Source of the DNA: Halichondria panicea
Lineage: Eukaryota; Porifera; Demospongiae; Suberitida; Halichondriidae
Length of the DNA: 64,000 nt
Direction of reading: 5' to 3'
Assembly (NCBI RefSeq): GCF_963675165.1
Contig: NC_087391.1
Coordinates: 1,197,001 to 1,261,000 of the forward strand
The position numbers and the translations under genes are program-made. Within the stretch, counting starts at the first letter, position 1; each line of letters opens with the position of its first letter. A model generated the notes under the pieces. It had not been told where the DNA came from and searched no databases. It saw only the letters and a program-made list of their open reading frames with translations. Shown piece by piece: positions 1 through 11,555 of this stretch.

Positions 1-821
1 AGCCTCTAACAGTGCTCTACAGTTCCTTGCTATTGGTGCTTTGTATGGACAAAATTGCTGAAGCTATTTATACAGCAACCATTTCACCAGACATGCTTAA
101 ATTTTGCATGTGTGACATTCTATTGAATTTAATTCTCTTTTCTTTCACTGCATTCTCCACTCCTTTTTCTGTACTGATAATCACTTGCCAGAGCTTGCTA
201 CAACTACAAATCATCAGAGGGAAGAAGCAATGGAACAACTACGGAAGGATCATCCCTTGCATCGGAATGAGTGTTCTAGCTGGAATATTCTGGAATGTAG
301 TCATACTTCTTCAGGAAATAATTCTGCCAGCATCATCAAATCCATGCCAGCCATTATGCACACAGAATAGTACGTCACTCGTGGAAGTCGAAAATATAAC
401 CATAGGCATATATTTCGTGTTTACACTGCTTCCCACTTCTATCATTGTCATAGTAACGTCAGTTTGGTCGGTACAGCTATTTAAGAAAATGTCTATCCAG
501 CAAAAAATCCAAGACTACAATACCTTGAACAAAAAACTTCTATTTATGCCCATTTTGATGGTGATTCTAATCGTATGCAATGGAGTAATTGGTTTTTTGA
601 TAGGCGTAGCAATTTCAGAAGTGATAAAGCTAGCGGGAGTGGAAGATTACCTTGGAAACTGGGCATATTTCGTAAACAGGATGTCATTTGGTTTTATCAA
701 CTGTCTACATGGAGTGTCCTATCCAATCACACTGCTCTATTTCAACACCAAGCTAAGAAAAAACTGGAAGAAATATTTTAATAGAAGATCAAACAGAGTG
801 GACTCAGAAACAGTGCAATAA
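1..821 (+). CDS. Tandem-array 7TM receptor, copy 1 (5' end outside window)
   Basis: Single-exon class-A-like GPCR of the local array. The reading frame is already open at base 3 and ends with TAA at 819-821, so TM1 and the N-terminus lie upstream of the window. What remains runs from TM2 (LVLCMDKI, with the Asp expected at 2.50) through TM7 (SYPITLLY in place of NPxxY) and a basic tail. It is nearly identical to copy 4 (4144-5136), and the matching continues through the 3' flank, so the two are products of a recent block duplication. No disabling lesion is visible. The ligand is unknown. Confidence 0.8.
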   Translation, partial: PLTVLYSSLLLVLCMDKIAEAIYTATISPDMLKFCMCDILLNLILFSFTAFSTPFSVLIITCQSLLQLQIIRGKKQWNNYGRIIPCIGMSVLAGIFWNVVILLQEIILPASSNPCQPLCTQNSTSLVEVENITIGIYFVFTLLPTSIIVIVTSVWSVQLFKKMSIQQKIQDYNTLNKKLLFMPILMVILIVCNGVIGFLIGVAISEVIKLAGVEDYLGNWAYFVNRMSFGFINCLHGVSYPITLLYFNTKLRKNWKKYFNRRSNRVDSETVQ

Positions 822-1124
822 AGACATTTTTAATAGTAGTTAAAGATGTATAAACAGCAGATACAGCTAGTCAGGTGTCATATAAAGCTCATGCAGTGAA
901 AGTATCTATGGTGACATGCGCAAGAACCGTATCTAATTAACATAACAATTTCAAAATTCAGTCAATGCTCTAATTATGTAAAGTACGTATTTGTAGAGAA
1001 TGTTAAACATGGTCATTTCAGCTGAATAGGAGTAAACGATGAATGAAAACTATATATACCATACTGAAAATAGCAAGATTGTACAACGAGGAAAATATAA
1101 ATCTCAAATCAAGGGCTCAAGAAA

Positions 1125-2098
1125 ATGGATTCTCTGAACTATATATGCAGTGCCTACAATGGTAGTACCATTCAAGAGTTTCCATACTAGCAACCACTTA
1201 TAGCTATTGAGATTATATCCACTTTGCAGTACTACTCCCATCAATTCTATTCTGGAATCTCACAGTCTTCACAGCCCTGATCAAGAGCAAACTCAGCAAC
1301 AAGCCTCTAACAGTGCTCTACAGTTCCTTGCTATTGGTGCTTTGTGTGGACAAGATCATTCAAACTACCGGTATTGCAACGGCAATTACCATTTCATCAG
1401 ACATGCACAAATTATTTTGCATATGTGTGATTCTGAAGAATTCCATTCTCTTTTTTTTCACAGCATTCTCCACTGCTTTTTCAGTACTGATAATCACTTG
1501 CCAGAGCTTGCTACAGCTACAAATCATCAGAGGGAAGAAATAATGGAACAGCTACGGAAGGAACATCCCTTGCATCGGAGTAAGAATTTTATGGAATGTT
1601 CTGGTATGTATATAGTGATATTCTTCAGGACATCCTTCTGCCAGCGTCATCAAATCCATGTCAGCCGTTATGCATACAGAATGGTACATCAGTGTAGGAA
1701 ACAGAAAACATGTGTCTACACTGATTCCAGTTCTACAATGGTCATAGTGGTCTGTAAAGCTAATTTAATAAAATGTCTATCCAGCAAAAAAATCCAAAAG
1801 CACAATACCCTTGAACAAGAAACTTCTGATTATGCCCATTTTGATGGTGATTCTAATCGTATGCAATGGACTAATTGGTTATCTGATAGGCGTAGCAATT
1901 TCAGAAGTGATAAAGCTAGCAGGAGTTGAAGATTACCTTGGAAACTGGGCCTATTTCGCACGCTGAATGTCATATGGTATTATCAGCTGTCTACATGGAG
2001 TGTCCTATCCAATCACACTGCTCTATTTCAACACCAAACTAAGAAAAAACTGGAAAAAATATTTTACTAACGGAGTGGACCCTGAAACAGTGCAATAA
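1125..2098 (+). pseudogene. Array receptor copy 2, disabled
   Basis: Homologous to the intact copies along its whole length, from ATG at 1125 to TAA at 2096-2098. The N-terminal sequence reads MDSLNYICSAYNGSTIQEF and then hits TAG where the intact copies have Trp (PYW). Further frameshifts split the rest between frames. The same TAG and the same altered N-terminus occur in copy 5 (5438-6417), so the lesion predates the duplication that produced both. Confidence 0.85.
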
Positions 2099-2379
2099 AC
2101 TAATAGTAGTGTATAGTATGTTATAGTTATAACACGGGCACAAGGGATATATTCCATGCAGCCTGAGTGCACGTGTAATAACTAGTTTATATCCCGAGGG
2201 CATAGCAACATAACACTGTCTTAGTAACACAATATAAACTGCACAAAAAGATGACAAAGACAAGTCTAGACACAGCTCCATCTCTTCTCTCTCCTAGACG
2301 CCAGTATATGCAGCGTATAAGATTGGCATGACGACGAATGGCTTGACACAAAATTGTTGAAGTTCCAACGCTGAAACCA

Positions 2380-2490
2380 CTGCAAAACAGCCCCACCCCA
2401 TTTCTGGTGCTGCAAAACAGCCCCACCCCGCTACTGCTGCAAAGAAACAGCCCCACCCCATTTACTGCTGCGAAGAAACAGCCCCACCCC
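2380..2490. repeat. Minisatellite with aacagccccacccc core
   Basis: About four imperfect units of 23-30 bp sharing the core aacagccccacccc, in the gap between array copies 2 and 3. The surrounding 2.1-3.0 kb interval shows no gene. Sequences near 2183 (tttatatcccg) and the reverse complement of 2957-2967 may be the ends of an old foldback element. Confidence 0.6.
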
Positions 2491-3019
2491 ACTTATACTA
2501 CTCATCAGTGTAACTGCTGCTCGAACAGCCCCCTCCACTATCCTCGGCATCACAACCAAGCCAAAGAATTAAGCTCGCCTCTACACTGCTGCAAAACAGC
2601 TCAAGCCCCCTGCAAAAAGAGCCGCTTCTAGTGCTATGGTGAAGCCAGAATTGACTGTGCATCAAGAAGTGGAGGACTAGGTCTAGGAACACAGAATCTT
2701 CACAAAATGAGCCTGGGACGATTTTAAAACCTGCATGGTTGCAAAGAAGAAACTCCAGCAGTGCTGAACATTCCTGCATGCGATTGGCTGGACTTACTTT
2801 GATACTTGTTATTTCTCATGATACAATATTTAATTTAATTATGCCAGAGGGGCGTTTTGTGGTTAGTGCAATAATTATGACTTTGCGGTCAGTGCAATAT
2901 GACTTTCAGCAGTGCATTATGCTGCATATTACACTTGGCAACACGTAGCAACGGGATATAAATATTATTGTAATTCCAAGACCACAATACTTTGAACAAT
3001 AAAAGCGTTTTATGGGGGC

Positions 3020-3458
3020 ACTATAAATAGTGGTCAAGGGCAGCAGAAAGGCCGAGGTACTTGGGGGTTAATGTGTCAGGTGATTGACTGCGCATGTACG
3101 GTTGCCAACCATGTGCAGTATTAGTATCTTGGTAGAGAAGTGGATCTCTGGAAGCAGTTTTTTTCCTCCGCCCTCCTCTCTTTGCCTGTTTCCGGGGGGG
3201 CTGGTTTTTCGGCCTCCCTAGTTTCACACCACGAGCTCGGGCTGGGGGTACAGCGTGCTTGGTTAAGGGGGTTCACCTTTCAGTAATTCATAGGGAGGCG
3301 CAGATTCTAAGGGACCCGCTCGGGGGTGCTCTCCTTAGCCAGGGCACCCATTCCGTTTGGGTGGTGGCTTTCAGACTTATTGTTCAGGGCCTATTTAAAT
3401 TGTTGGTTTATGGTAGGTTGTCACCGTTGCTTCCCTCTGCCCTTTGGTTAGACATTAA
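3020..3458. other. Unassigned GC-richer segment between copies 2 and 3
   Basis: This stretch is unlike the AT-rich array flanks. It has short open frames on both strands but no domain I can recognise. It abuts the truncated receptor copy 3 and may be a fragment of inserted repetitive DNA. No function is claimed. Confidence 0.3.
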
Positions 3459-3742
3459 CTTCTATTTATGCCCGTTTTGATGGTGATTCGAATCGTATGC
3501 ATTGGGCTAATTGGTTATCTGCTAATCATAAGCGTAGTAATTTCAGACTAGCGGGAGTGGAAGATTACCTTGGAAACTGGGCCTACTTCGCATGCAGGAT
3601 GTCAAATACTGTTATCAGCTGTCTACACATAGAGTGTCCTATCCAATCACACTGCTCTGTTTCAACACCAAGCTAAGGAAACAATACCTTACTAGAAAGT
3701 CAAACAGAGTGGACTTAGAAATCATCATGCACAGTGCAATAA
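3459..3742 (+). pseudogene. Array receptor copy 3, 3' fragment only
   Basis: Only TM6 to the C-terminus survives. It aligns with the intact copies from the LLFMPILMV segment to the stop (TAA 3740-3742), with internal deletions. Everything upstream of TM6 is replaced by the unrelated segment 3020-3458. A typical array 3' flank follows. Confidence 0.8.
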
Positions 3743-3984
3743 GTATAATGGAAACTAAATAACTGATTGTATGACACGTTTGAACTGCAGACACATGTAG
3801 CTATATATAACCATACAGGTGCCATAAGCTCAGTAAAGCCTATACATACAGTTTTCGATATCTGTATGCCATGCCAGGGTAATTTGAGCAAAACCTTCTA
3901 AGGTTTTGCAATTCTCACGAATAATGCCTTTAGCAAAATTTAATTAATGCTTAAGTACATACTTGTTAAAACAGGAAGTGAACA

Positions 3985-4143
3985 AGGAGCACAGTCGTGG
4001 TCCATTTCAGCTGATTAGGGTTAACGATGAATAGGAGCAAACGACAACTACCGTACTGAAAATAGCTAGAATGTAACGAATCACACGGTTGTATTTAATA
4101 AGAGACAAACGTAAATCGAGAATCAAATCAAGGGCTCAAGAAA
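3985..4143 (+). promoter_or_regulatory. Shared 5' flank of the receptor genes (copy 4)
   Basis: A block of about 150 bp is found before most array copies, containing gtccatttcagctgattagg, cgacaactaccgtactgaa and a TATA-like gtatttaata at 4091-4100, about 50 bp before the ATG. Conservation partly reflects recent duplication, so the promoter role is inferred. Confidence 0.5.
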
Positions 4144-5136
4144 ATGGATTCTCAGAACTACAGTGACTACAATGGCAGTGCCATTCAAGAGTTTCCGTAC
4201 TGGCAACCACTCATAGCTATTGACATTATTATCCACTTTGCAGTACTACTCCCATTAACTCTATTCTGGAATCTCACTGTCTTCACAGCCCTGATCAAGA
4301 GCAAACTCGGAAACAAGCCTCTAACAGTGCTCTACAGTTCCTTGTTATTGGTGCTTTGTATGGACAAGATTGCTGAAGCTATTTATACAGCAACCATTTC
4401 ACCAGACATGCTGAAATTTTGCATATGTGACATTCTAAAAAATTCCATTCTCTTTTCTTTCACTGCATTCTCCATTCCTTTTTCTGTACTGATAATCACT
4501 TGCCAGAGCTTCCTACAACTACAAATCATCAAAGGGAAGAAGCAATGGAACAACTACGGAAGGATCATCCCTTGCATCGGAATGAGTGTTCTAGCTGGAA
4601 TATTCTGGAATGTAGTCATACTTCTTCAGCAAATAATTCTGCCAGCATCATCAAATCCATGCCAGCCGTTATGCATACAGAATAGTACGTCACTCATGGA
4701 AGTCGAAAATATAACCATAGGCATATATTTCGTGTTTACACTGCTTCCCACTTCTATCATGGTCATAGTAACGTCAATTTTGTCTGTAAAGCTATTTAAG
4801 AAAATGTCTATCCAGCAAAAAATCCAAGACTACAATACCTTGAACAAAAAACTTCTATTTATGCCCATTTTGATGGTGATTCTAATCGTATGCAATGGAG
4901 TAATTGGTTTTCTGATAGGCGTAGCAATTTCAGAAGTGATAAAGCTAGCGGGAGTGGAAGATTACCTTGGAAACTGGGCCTATTTCGTAAACAGGATGTC
5001 ATTTGGTTTTATTAACTGTCTACATGGAGTGTCCTATCCAATCACACTGCTCTATTTCAACACCAAGCTAAGAAAAAACTGGAAGAAATATTTTAATAGA
5101 AGATCGAACAGAGTGGACTCAGAAACAGTGCAATAA
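4144..5136 (+). CDS. Class-A-like 7TM receptor, array copy 4 (intact)
   Basis: A 330-aa single-exon seven-helix receptor, presumably at the plasma membrane and signalling through G proteins. The N-terminus is short with two sequons (NYS, NGS). TM1 has FWNLTVF with the class A Asn at 1.50. TM2 has LVLCMDKI with Asp 2.50. A Cys (FCICDI) precedes TM3, which ends in CQSFLQLQ instead of DRY. TM4 has an FW pair. The second extracellular loop carries Cys residues and a QNST sequon. TM5 has LLPTS, and TM7 has SYPITLLY instead of NPxxY. A basic helix-8-like NTKLRKNWKKYF follows. The start is fixed by conservation with the other copies. Sponge genomes are known to carry large lineage-specific class A families; ligand and coupling cannot be read. 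Confidence 0.85.
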   Translation: MDSQNYSDYNGSAIQEFPYWQPLIAIDIIIHFAVLLPLTLFWNLTVFTALIKSKLGNKPLTVLYSSLLLVLCMDKIAEAIYTATISPDMLKFCICDILKNSILFSFTAFSIPFSVLIITCQSFLQLQIIKGKKQWNNYGRIIPCIGMSVLAGIFWNVVILLQQIILPASSNPCQPLCIQNSTSLMEVENITIGIYFVFTLLPTSIMVIVTSILSVKLFKKMSIQQKIQDYNTLNKKLLFMPILMVILIVCNGVIGFLIGVAISEVIKLAGVEDYLGNWAYFVNRMSFGFINCLHGVSYPITLLYFNTKLRKNWKKYFNRRSNRVDSETVQ

Positions 5137-6417
5137 AGACATTTTTAATAGTAGTTAAAGATGTATAAACAGCAGATACAGCTAGTCAGGTGTCATATAA
5201 AGCTCATGCAGTGAAAGTATCTATGGTGACATGCGCAAGAACCGTATCTAATTAACATAACAATTTCAAAATTCAGTCAATGCTCTAATTATGTAAAGTA
5301 CGCATTTGTAGAGAATGTTAAACATGGTTATTTCAGCTGAATAGGAGTAAACGATGAATGACAACTATATACCATACTGAAAATAGCAAGATTGTATAAC
5401 AAGGAAAATGTAAATATAAAATCAAGGGCTCAAGAAAATGGATTCTCTGAACTATATATGCAGTGCCTACAATGGTAGTACCATTCAAGAGTTTCCATAC
5501 TAGCAACCACTTATAGCTATTGAGATTATATCCACTTTGCAGTTACTCCCATCAATTCTATTCTGGAATCTCACAGTCTTCACAGCCCTGATCAAGAGCA
5601 AACTCAGCAACAAGCCTCTAACAGTGCTCTACAGTTCCTTGCTATTGGTGCTTTGTATGGACAAGATCATTCAAACTACCGGTATTGCAACGGCAATTAC
5701 CATTTCACCAGACATGCACAAATTATTTTGCATATGTGACATTCTGAAGAATTTCATTCTCTTTTTTTTCACAGCATTCTCCACTGCTTTTTCAGTACTG
5801 ATAATCACTTGCCAGAGCTTGCTACAACTACAAATCATCAGAGGGAAAAAACAATGGAACAGCTACGGAAGGATCATCCCTTGCATCGGAGTAAGAATTT
5901 TATGGATTGTTCTGGTATGTATATAGTGATATTCTTCAGGACATCTTTCTGCCAGCGTCATCAAATCCATGTCAGCCGTTATGCATACAGAATGGTACAT
6001 CAGTGTAGGAAACAGAAAACATGTGTCTACACTGATTCCAATTCTACAATGGTCATAGTGGTCTGTAAAGCTAATTTAAGAAAATGTCTATATCCAGCAA
6101 AAAAATCCAAAAGCACAATACCCTTGAACAAGAAACTTCTATTCATGCCCATTTTGATGGTGATTCGTATGCAATGGACTAATTGGTTATCTGATACGTA
6201 GGCGTAGCAATTTCAGAAGGGATAAAGCTAGCAGGAGTGGAAGATTACCTTGGAAACTGGGCCTATATTTCGTATACAGAGGATGTCAATCAACTGTCTA
6301 CATGGAGTGTCCTATCCAATCACACTGCTCTATTTCAACACCAAGCTAAGAAAAAACTGGACGAAATATTTTACTAGAAGATCAAACAGAGTGGACTCAG
6401 AAATTATCACAGTATAA
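4316..6417 (+). repeat. Block duplication, partner of 1-2098
   Basis: From 4316 onward the sequence matches 1-2098 almost base for base. It includes the body of copy 4 (= copy 1), the roughly 300-bp spacer, and disabled copy 5 (= copy 2) with the same nonsense codon. The duplicated unit was therefore one intact gene plus one pseudogene. Confidence 0.85.
5438..6417 (+). pseudogene. Array receptor copy 5, disabled
   Basis: Starts at ATG 5438. It shares with copy 2 the N-terminus MDSLNYICSAYNGST and the TAG at the PYW position, then has its own additional indels. One is a deletion before TM1 that shifts the frame at about 5542; others lie near 5900 and 6165-6290. Homology ends at TAA 6415-6417. 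It is not expected to make a receptor. Confidence 0.85.
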
Positions 6418-6879
6418 AAAAGGACATATAGATCTAGTAGTATGATTTATTATATAGATGGAAAAATTATTTGCGTAAATCAGTAAGATGTTTGGACAAC
6501 AGACACAGCTAGTCGCGCATGCATGTGTCACAACGTTTTGTTTGTATCTATTCCATGGTAACATAAGCAAACGAAAAATAAACTATATATAGGTGAGAAT
6601 TGCATGTGTAACTAAAAATTTACGGAAAGGAGTCAACTCCCCCGCAAAATGTTTAACCGGAAACCACACCCACTTAAAGGCAGGTAAATGGCAGTATAAC
6701 TGCTATTTACCTGCTTTTCTTCTTCATCAACAAGACAGTGATAGAGCTCATATTCTATATACTTAGTTGGCTAGTTATCCAGCTATAGCGAGGTGAGTCA
6801 CATGGCATTTGAAGTTTGATATATATAGTGCTGAAGGCAAGGGCCTCCTCTGCCTCATGCTAGTTACGCCCATGTGTAG

Positions 6880-7230
6880 CTAACAAGCAGCTAGCGCTTT
6901 AGTGCAAGGCTAACTCATAAGTTGAATAGGAAGTTTGTGCGAACAGATGATGCTATGAAAGATTTTGAACAGACTGCAACAGCCTTCACTGTGAGTCAAA
7001 CTAGCCATAACTCGAGAATGAATTTAGTTTGCTAATCCATGAATCAAGAATGTGGCTAGAAGCCTATATAGAAGCTGTTAGCATTGCAACCGTTGAACAG
7101 TTACAGCTGGAACAGACAGACACACACGCACGCACACATGCATGCACACATACACGCATGCACACACACAGTCAGCTTTACCGTATCCCTCGTGCGGCTA
7201 CGCATCGAGGCATAATAATAGCTTATTATG
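6880..7230. repeat. Dispersed repeat, inverted partner at 34571-34950
   Basis: About 350 bp matching 34571-34950 in opposite orientation. Shared stretches include ctagcgctttagtgcaagg, tttgtgcg.acagatgatgct and accgtatccctcgtgcgg. It contains a (CA)-rich tract around 7120-7165. Diverged pieces recur near 7750-7870, 10610-10760 and 25505. No coding capacity; probably a non-autonomous element. Confidence 0.7.
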
Positions 7231-7498
7231 TGGAGGTTATCCATGCTGTAAACGCAGTGCTATATATATATATATGGCATCCAGGTGACTATAGACTCAC
7301 ATATTACAAACAGACAGACAAACTAGGGCACTGAAGTGCTAACCCTCGGCTGTTGACATAAATCATAAAGATCTATAGAAACCAGAAAAGTGTTATACAA
7401 TTATATATGATCATCTAAGCAGCAAGTAGCGTACAGGAGCAATTGAAGACTCAGAGGCTGAAACACTTTTGAGATTAGTAGAGCAATGTGCAACTAAA

Positions 7499-9222
7499 AC
7501 CTTTAGGCATGAATTATGATAAGTGTCAGAAATTCGATCAGAACTGCTTTAACTACATAGACGTAGAACTTGTTGTAGTTGAAAAATACGAAAATGTCCA
7601 CCATACGAAAATAACCCGCTATACGGTAACTATAAGTAATATACTAGTTATAGTATACATGTATAGTTGATTGTAAGATGTATGGAGGTAGCCAGACCTT
7701 TCATGCCGTGGTACATGGTGTGCGCAGTGAGGTATTATATATACGGTAGTGTATTTGTTGCCTGTCTATCTGATCAGTGAAGTTCACTTCTATAGGCTTC
7801 TAGTCAAGATTTTTATTTGTGGATTTGCAAAATAATGCTTCGTTGTCGAGTTATGGCTAATTTTGCATTGCAGATTTTCACCAAAACTTGTCCACAGAGT
7901 GTTGCTGTACTCTACTTAGTTAGTAAATAATGTGACAGGCTCTGGGAAAAAGGACATATTGGAGCAGATATTGGTATTGAGCAATAGCGGACTGCAGTGT
8001 ATAATCTCATAATGATTTTTCTTGGCTTATAGTTATCTACAGTCTTTCTACTACCTCTCTGTAAAATCTGATGCTCTGAATCCAATGCGTTCCACCGAAG
8101 CGCTTTGTCTAAGCAGCCACCATTACCTTACTTTTCCCAATTTAGCAATCTTTAAGTGCTCAATACCGCTATTTCAGAACTTTGAGTTTCCAGCGCGCAT
8201 AACTCAGGCATGAAAATAGGTATATGCAAACTAAGCATATCAATGCATAGGCAATTCTTTGCTCTATCATCTGGTATTTAAATCTCAACAATTGAGCCTG
8301 CTCCAATATGGCCTTTTTCCCAGAGCCTGTCACAGTTAGTTAGCTCTGCACAAGAATGCTATATATATAGCTGCAGTTGCATGGTAGCTGTGAGAGTGAG
8401 AAAAGAGCTGTAAAGCTGCACTGTTTCATGAGGCAGCCATTAATATATGGACTTTGTGAACTCTTGTCGTCCTTTTTTTTAGCAACAATCATTTTTAGTA
8501 ACAATTATGCATGGTCGATCATTTCTCACATTCCCTGCATGCAATGTATTCAATTGTACACATGCATCATCATAATTATGTGTGCATTTTAAATGGCTAG
8601 ATCTTAGTAGCTTTGTGATACGAATCTTTGTGCCTTCCCAGGCATCAGCATCGCTCACACCGTGCTTTTATTTTTACAGTTGATCGAGTATTAATTTGAT
8701 GATACTGAACATGAGCAAAAATCTTAGACATGACAATGAAAACTAACCACGAGAATATCAAGTGAATGCTTTAATTATCTTTGATTTGTAAGGCTAGATA
8801 GTTACACCCTTTAGCAACTACTCATCATAATTATTACCACTTCACTCTAGTATTGTATTTCTAATTGCACGAAAAACAGAAAATTGTAATACTGTAAAAT
8901 ACTGATAAGTGAAATAAACTATCAGTACCATAACGAAGTTCCATAAGTTCCAACAATCATACACTTTGAGTTAACACGGAGCACAGTCATGCATGGTCCA
9001 TTTCAGCTGATTAGGGTTAAGGATGAATAGGAGCAAACGACAACTACCGTACTGAAAATAGCAAGAATGTAACGAATCACATGGTTGTATTTAATAAGGA
9101 CTAACGTGACGGCGTCAAAAATCAATAAAAATGGATTCTCTGAACTACAGTGACTACAATGGCAGTGCCATGCAAGAGTTTCCGTACTGGCAACCACTCA
9201 TAGCTATTGAGATTATCATCAG
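7499..9222 (+). repeat. Duplicated intergenic block, partner of 10080-11644
   Basis: Long collinear similarity with 10080-11644, running from the shared cctttaggca through the receptor 5' flank and into the first codons of copy 6 or copy 7. Each block carries an insertion the other lacks: 7931-8334 here and 10238-10502 in the partner. No gene is seen in the spacer. Confidence 0.8.
7931..8334. mobile_element. Foldback element (MITE) of about 404 bp
   Basis: Terminal inverted repeats of about 37 bp start with tgtgacaggctctggg and end with cccagagcctgtcaca. The paralogous block reads straight through (ctagttagttagctctg at about 10773), giving an empty-site control. No coding frame. Confidence 0.85.
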
Positions 9223-9232
9223 AGTACTTTAG
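9131..9232 (+). pseudogene. Array receptor copy 6, N-terminal stub
   Basis: The 5' flank and first 30 codons (MDSLNYSDYNGSAMQEFPYW) match the intact copies. The homology then breaks at about 9221 and the frame closes at TAG 9230-9232. All seven helices are missing. The break marks one edge of a duplication or deletion. Confidence 0.8.
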
Positions 9233-10079
9233 GTAAATAGCTGTGAGCTGGCTATAAATATGGTGTTTAAATGTACTGGTTAAACGGAGTTAATCAGGGA
9301 GACTCCCCATACCCATTGCATAATCCTGCGCATGCGTACCGCTGCATAATAAATAGCCACAGGCACAATTACAGTGCGCTAGTGTGGTTACCGGGGGTGA
9401 CAAACATTACTTTCGCATTCGCTGCAACTCAAGCAAGCACTGAGAAACGCTTCTGTCTTATCTGAATTCACCCACCCATTTTCCCTCGATCCCTTTGTCC
9501 ACCTAATTTAATTTGGGTGTGACCTAGCTAAGCATTTGGACTCACGTTGTTATTATAACTATATTCACACAACTTTGGCATTCCTTATCACAAAAAGACG
9601 TTATTGACCGACTGAGTTGGCTATAATGCTTAACATGCTAGCAGTGTGATTCTCAGTCAGTCAGGGTAGTGTGACGTTTAACTAGCCTCGAGGCTCAGCC
9701 GCTTTAAAATAAGCGTGACTCGAGGCTAGGCTTTTGTGCCTTGCATAATGTTGTATATTTGAGTCTAGTGCTTAGCTTTCCTCCAATATTCTTATATTCT
9801 GTCAAGCTTAGCCCTAGAGGGGCAATCAAGCTAAACCAGAATATTTAACAGGATGTAGACCGTAGATTAAAGGCTATATATAGGCTATAGTCACTTTCAA
9901 TAGTTGTCTTTTAATTGTTGTCAAAGCTTTTCATCGCAATTGTGCGAATCATCAGGACAAAAAATATAGAAATATGTGAGTGACTTTGTAGACAAAAATA
10001 CATGAACACATGACACCCATGCAGACATCTAAACCAGTTATACTGGTATTTTACTATAGGGCTGCCTAGTCAACGTTGA
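9233..10079. other. Intergenic, no gene seen
   Basis: Between the copy 6 stub and the second duplicated block I see no supported coding region. A short foldback occupies 9683-9728. An imperfect inverted pair around agaatatt/gaatatt at about 9785-9845 may be another small element. Confidence 0.5.
9683..9728. repeat. Short foldback (tagcctcgag...ctcgaggcta)
   Basis: A 46-bp inverted repeat whose ends, tagcctcga and tcgaggcta, are also the termini of the long element at 33448-34535. It may be a highly deleted relative. Confidence 0.5.
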
Positions 10080-10237
10080 CCTTTAGGCAAGAATTATGAT
10101 AGATGTCAGCAGAAATGCTTTAACTACATGCATAGATGTAGAACTTGTTGTAATTGAAAAATATGAAAATGTCCACCATACGAAAATAACCCGCTATACG
10201 GTACGTAACTAAGTAATACTAGTTATAGTATACATGT

Positions 10238-10502
10238 TACATAGGGTTTCATCTAGTGGGGGGGGGGGGCTGGGGTGAACCCCCCCCCCCAAAATGCTCA
10301 TCTTTCCCCCCCCTCAATTTTTGTATAATAATGACACCATCACATTAGTACTGTCTATGATGTGCAATATGTAACTAGATCTACTGTGATGCACTAGCAT
10401 GTAATATGGGGTGTGGTCAACAAAGGTGGGAGTGGCCAAACATTTGCCGCGTGCGTAAACTTTCCCTCTCAAACTTTTAATCCTAGATTAAACCCTGATG
10501 TA
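10238..10502. mobile_element. Foldback element (MITE) with G/C-homopolymer core
   Basis: Imperfect 20-bp inverted ends (about tacatcagggtttaatctag) enclose runs of G and C. The twin block around 7650-7665 lacks it, so the insertion followed the block duplication. A similar homopolymer-cored element with different ends lies at 51763-51919. Confidence 0.75.
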
Positions 10503-11555
10503 TAGTATGATTGTAAGATGTATGGAGGTAGCCAGAACTTTTTATGCCTTGGTACATGGTGTGCGCAGTGAGGTATATACATAATATACGGTAGTGTGTT
10601 TGTGTGCCTGTCTATCTGATCAGTGTAGTTCACTTCTATAGGCTTCTAGTCAAGATTTTTATTCGTGGATTTGCAAAATAATGCTTCGTTGTCGAGTTAT
10701 GGCTAATTTTGCTTACTTAGAATTCCATTGCAGCATTTTCACCAAAACTTGTCCATAGAGTGTTGCTGCACTCTAGTTAGTTAGCTCTGCACAAACTGCT
10801 ATACAGCTGTTGGTATAGCTGCAAGAGTGAGAAAAGAGCTGTAAAGCTGCACTGTTTTGTGAGAGGCAGCCATTAATATATGGACTTTGTAAACTCTTGT
10901 CGTCCTTTTTTTAGCATGAATCATTTTTAGCAAGAATCATGCATGGTCGATCATTTCTCACATTCCCTGCATGCAATGTATTCAATTGCACACATCGTCA
11001 TAATTATGTGTGCATTTAAATGGCTAGATCTTAGTAGCTTCGTGATATGAATTTTTGTGCCTTCCCAGAGGCATCAGCATCGCTCACACGGTGCTTTCAT
11101 TTTTACAGTTGATCAGTATTAATTTGATGATACTGAACATGAGCTCTTAAGAACCTTAGGCTCGAAAATGAAAACTAACCACGAGAATATCAAGTGAATG
11201 CTTTAATTATTGTAGAACTCTTTGATTTGTAAGGCTAGATAGTTAGTTACACCCTTTAGCAACTACTCATCATATAATTACCACTTCACTTTAACCAATT
11301 GTATTTCTAATTGCACGAAAAGTAATACTGTAAAATACTGAAATAAACTATCAGTACCATAACAAAGTTCCATAAGTTCCAACAATCATACACTTTGAGT
11401 TAACAAGGAGCACAGTCCTGGTCCTTTTCAGCTGATTAGGGTTAACGAAGAATAGGAGCAAACGACAACTATCGTACTGAAAATAGCAAAAATGTAACGA
11501 ATCACGTGGTTGTATTTAATAAGGACTAACGTGACGGCGTCAAAAATCAATAAAA

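Noticed and set aside
185..370. Recurrent 61-68 aa frames overlapping TM3-TM5 of each receptor copy
   Set aside because: They are alternate-frame shadows conserved only because the receptor DNA is nearly identical between copies; they fall apart when a copy diverges.
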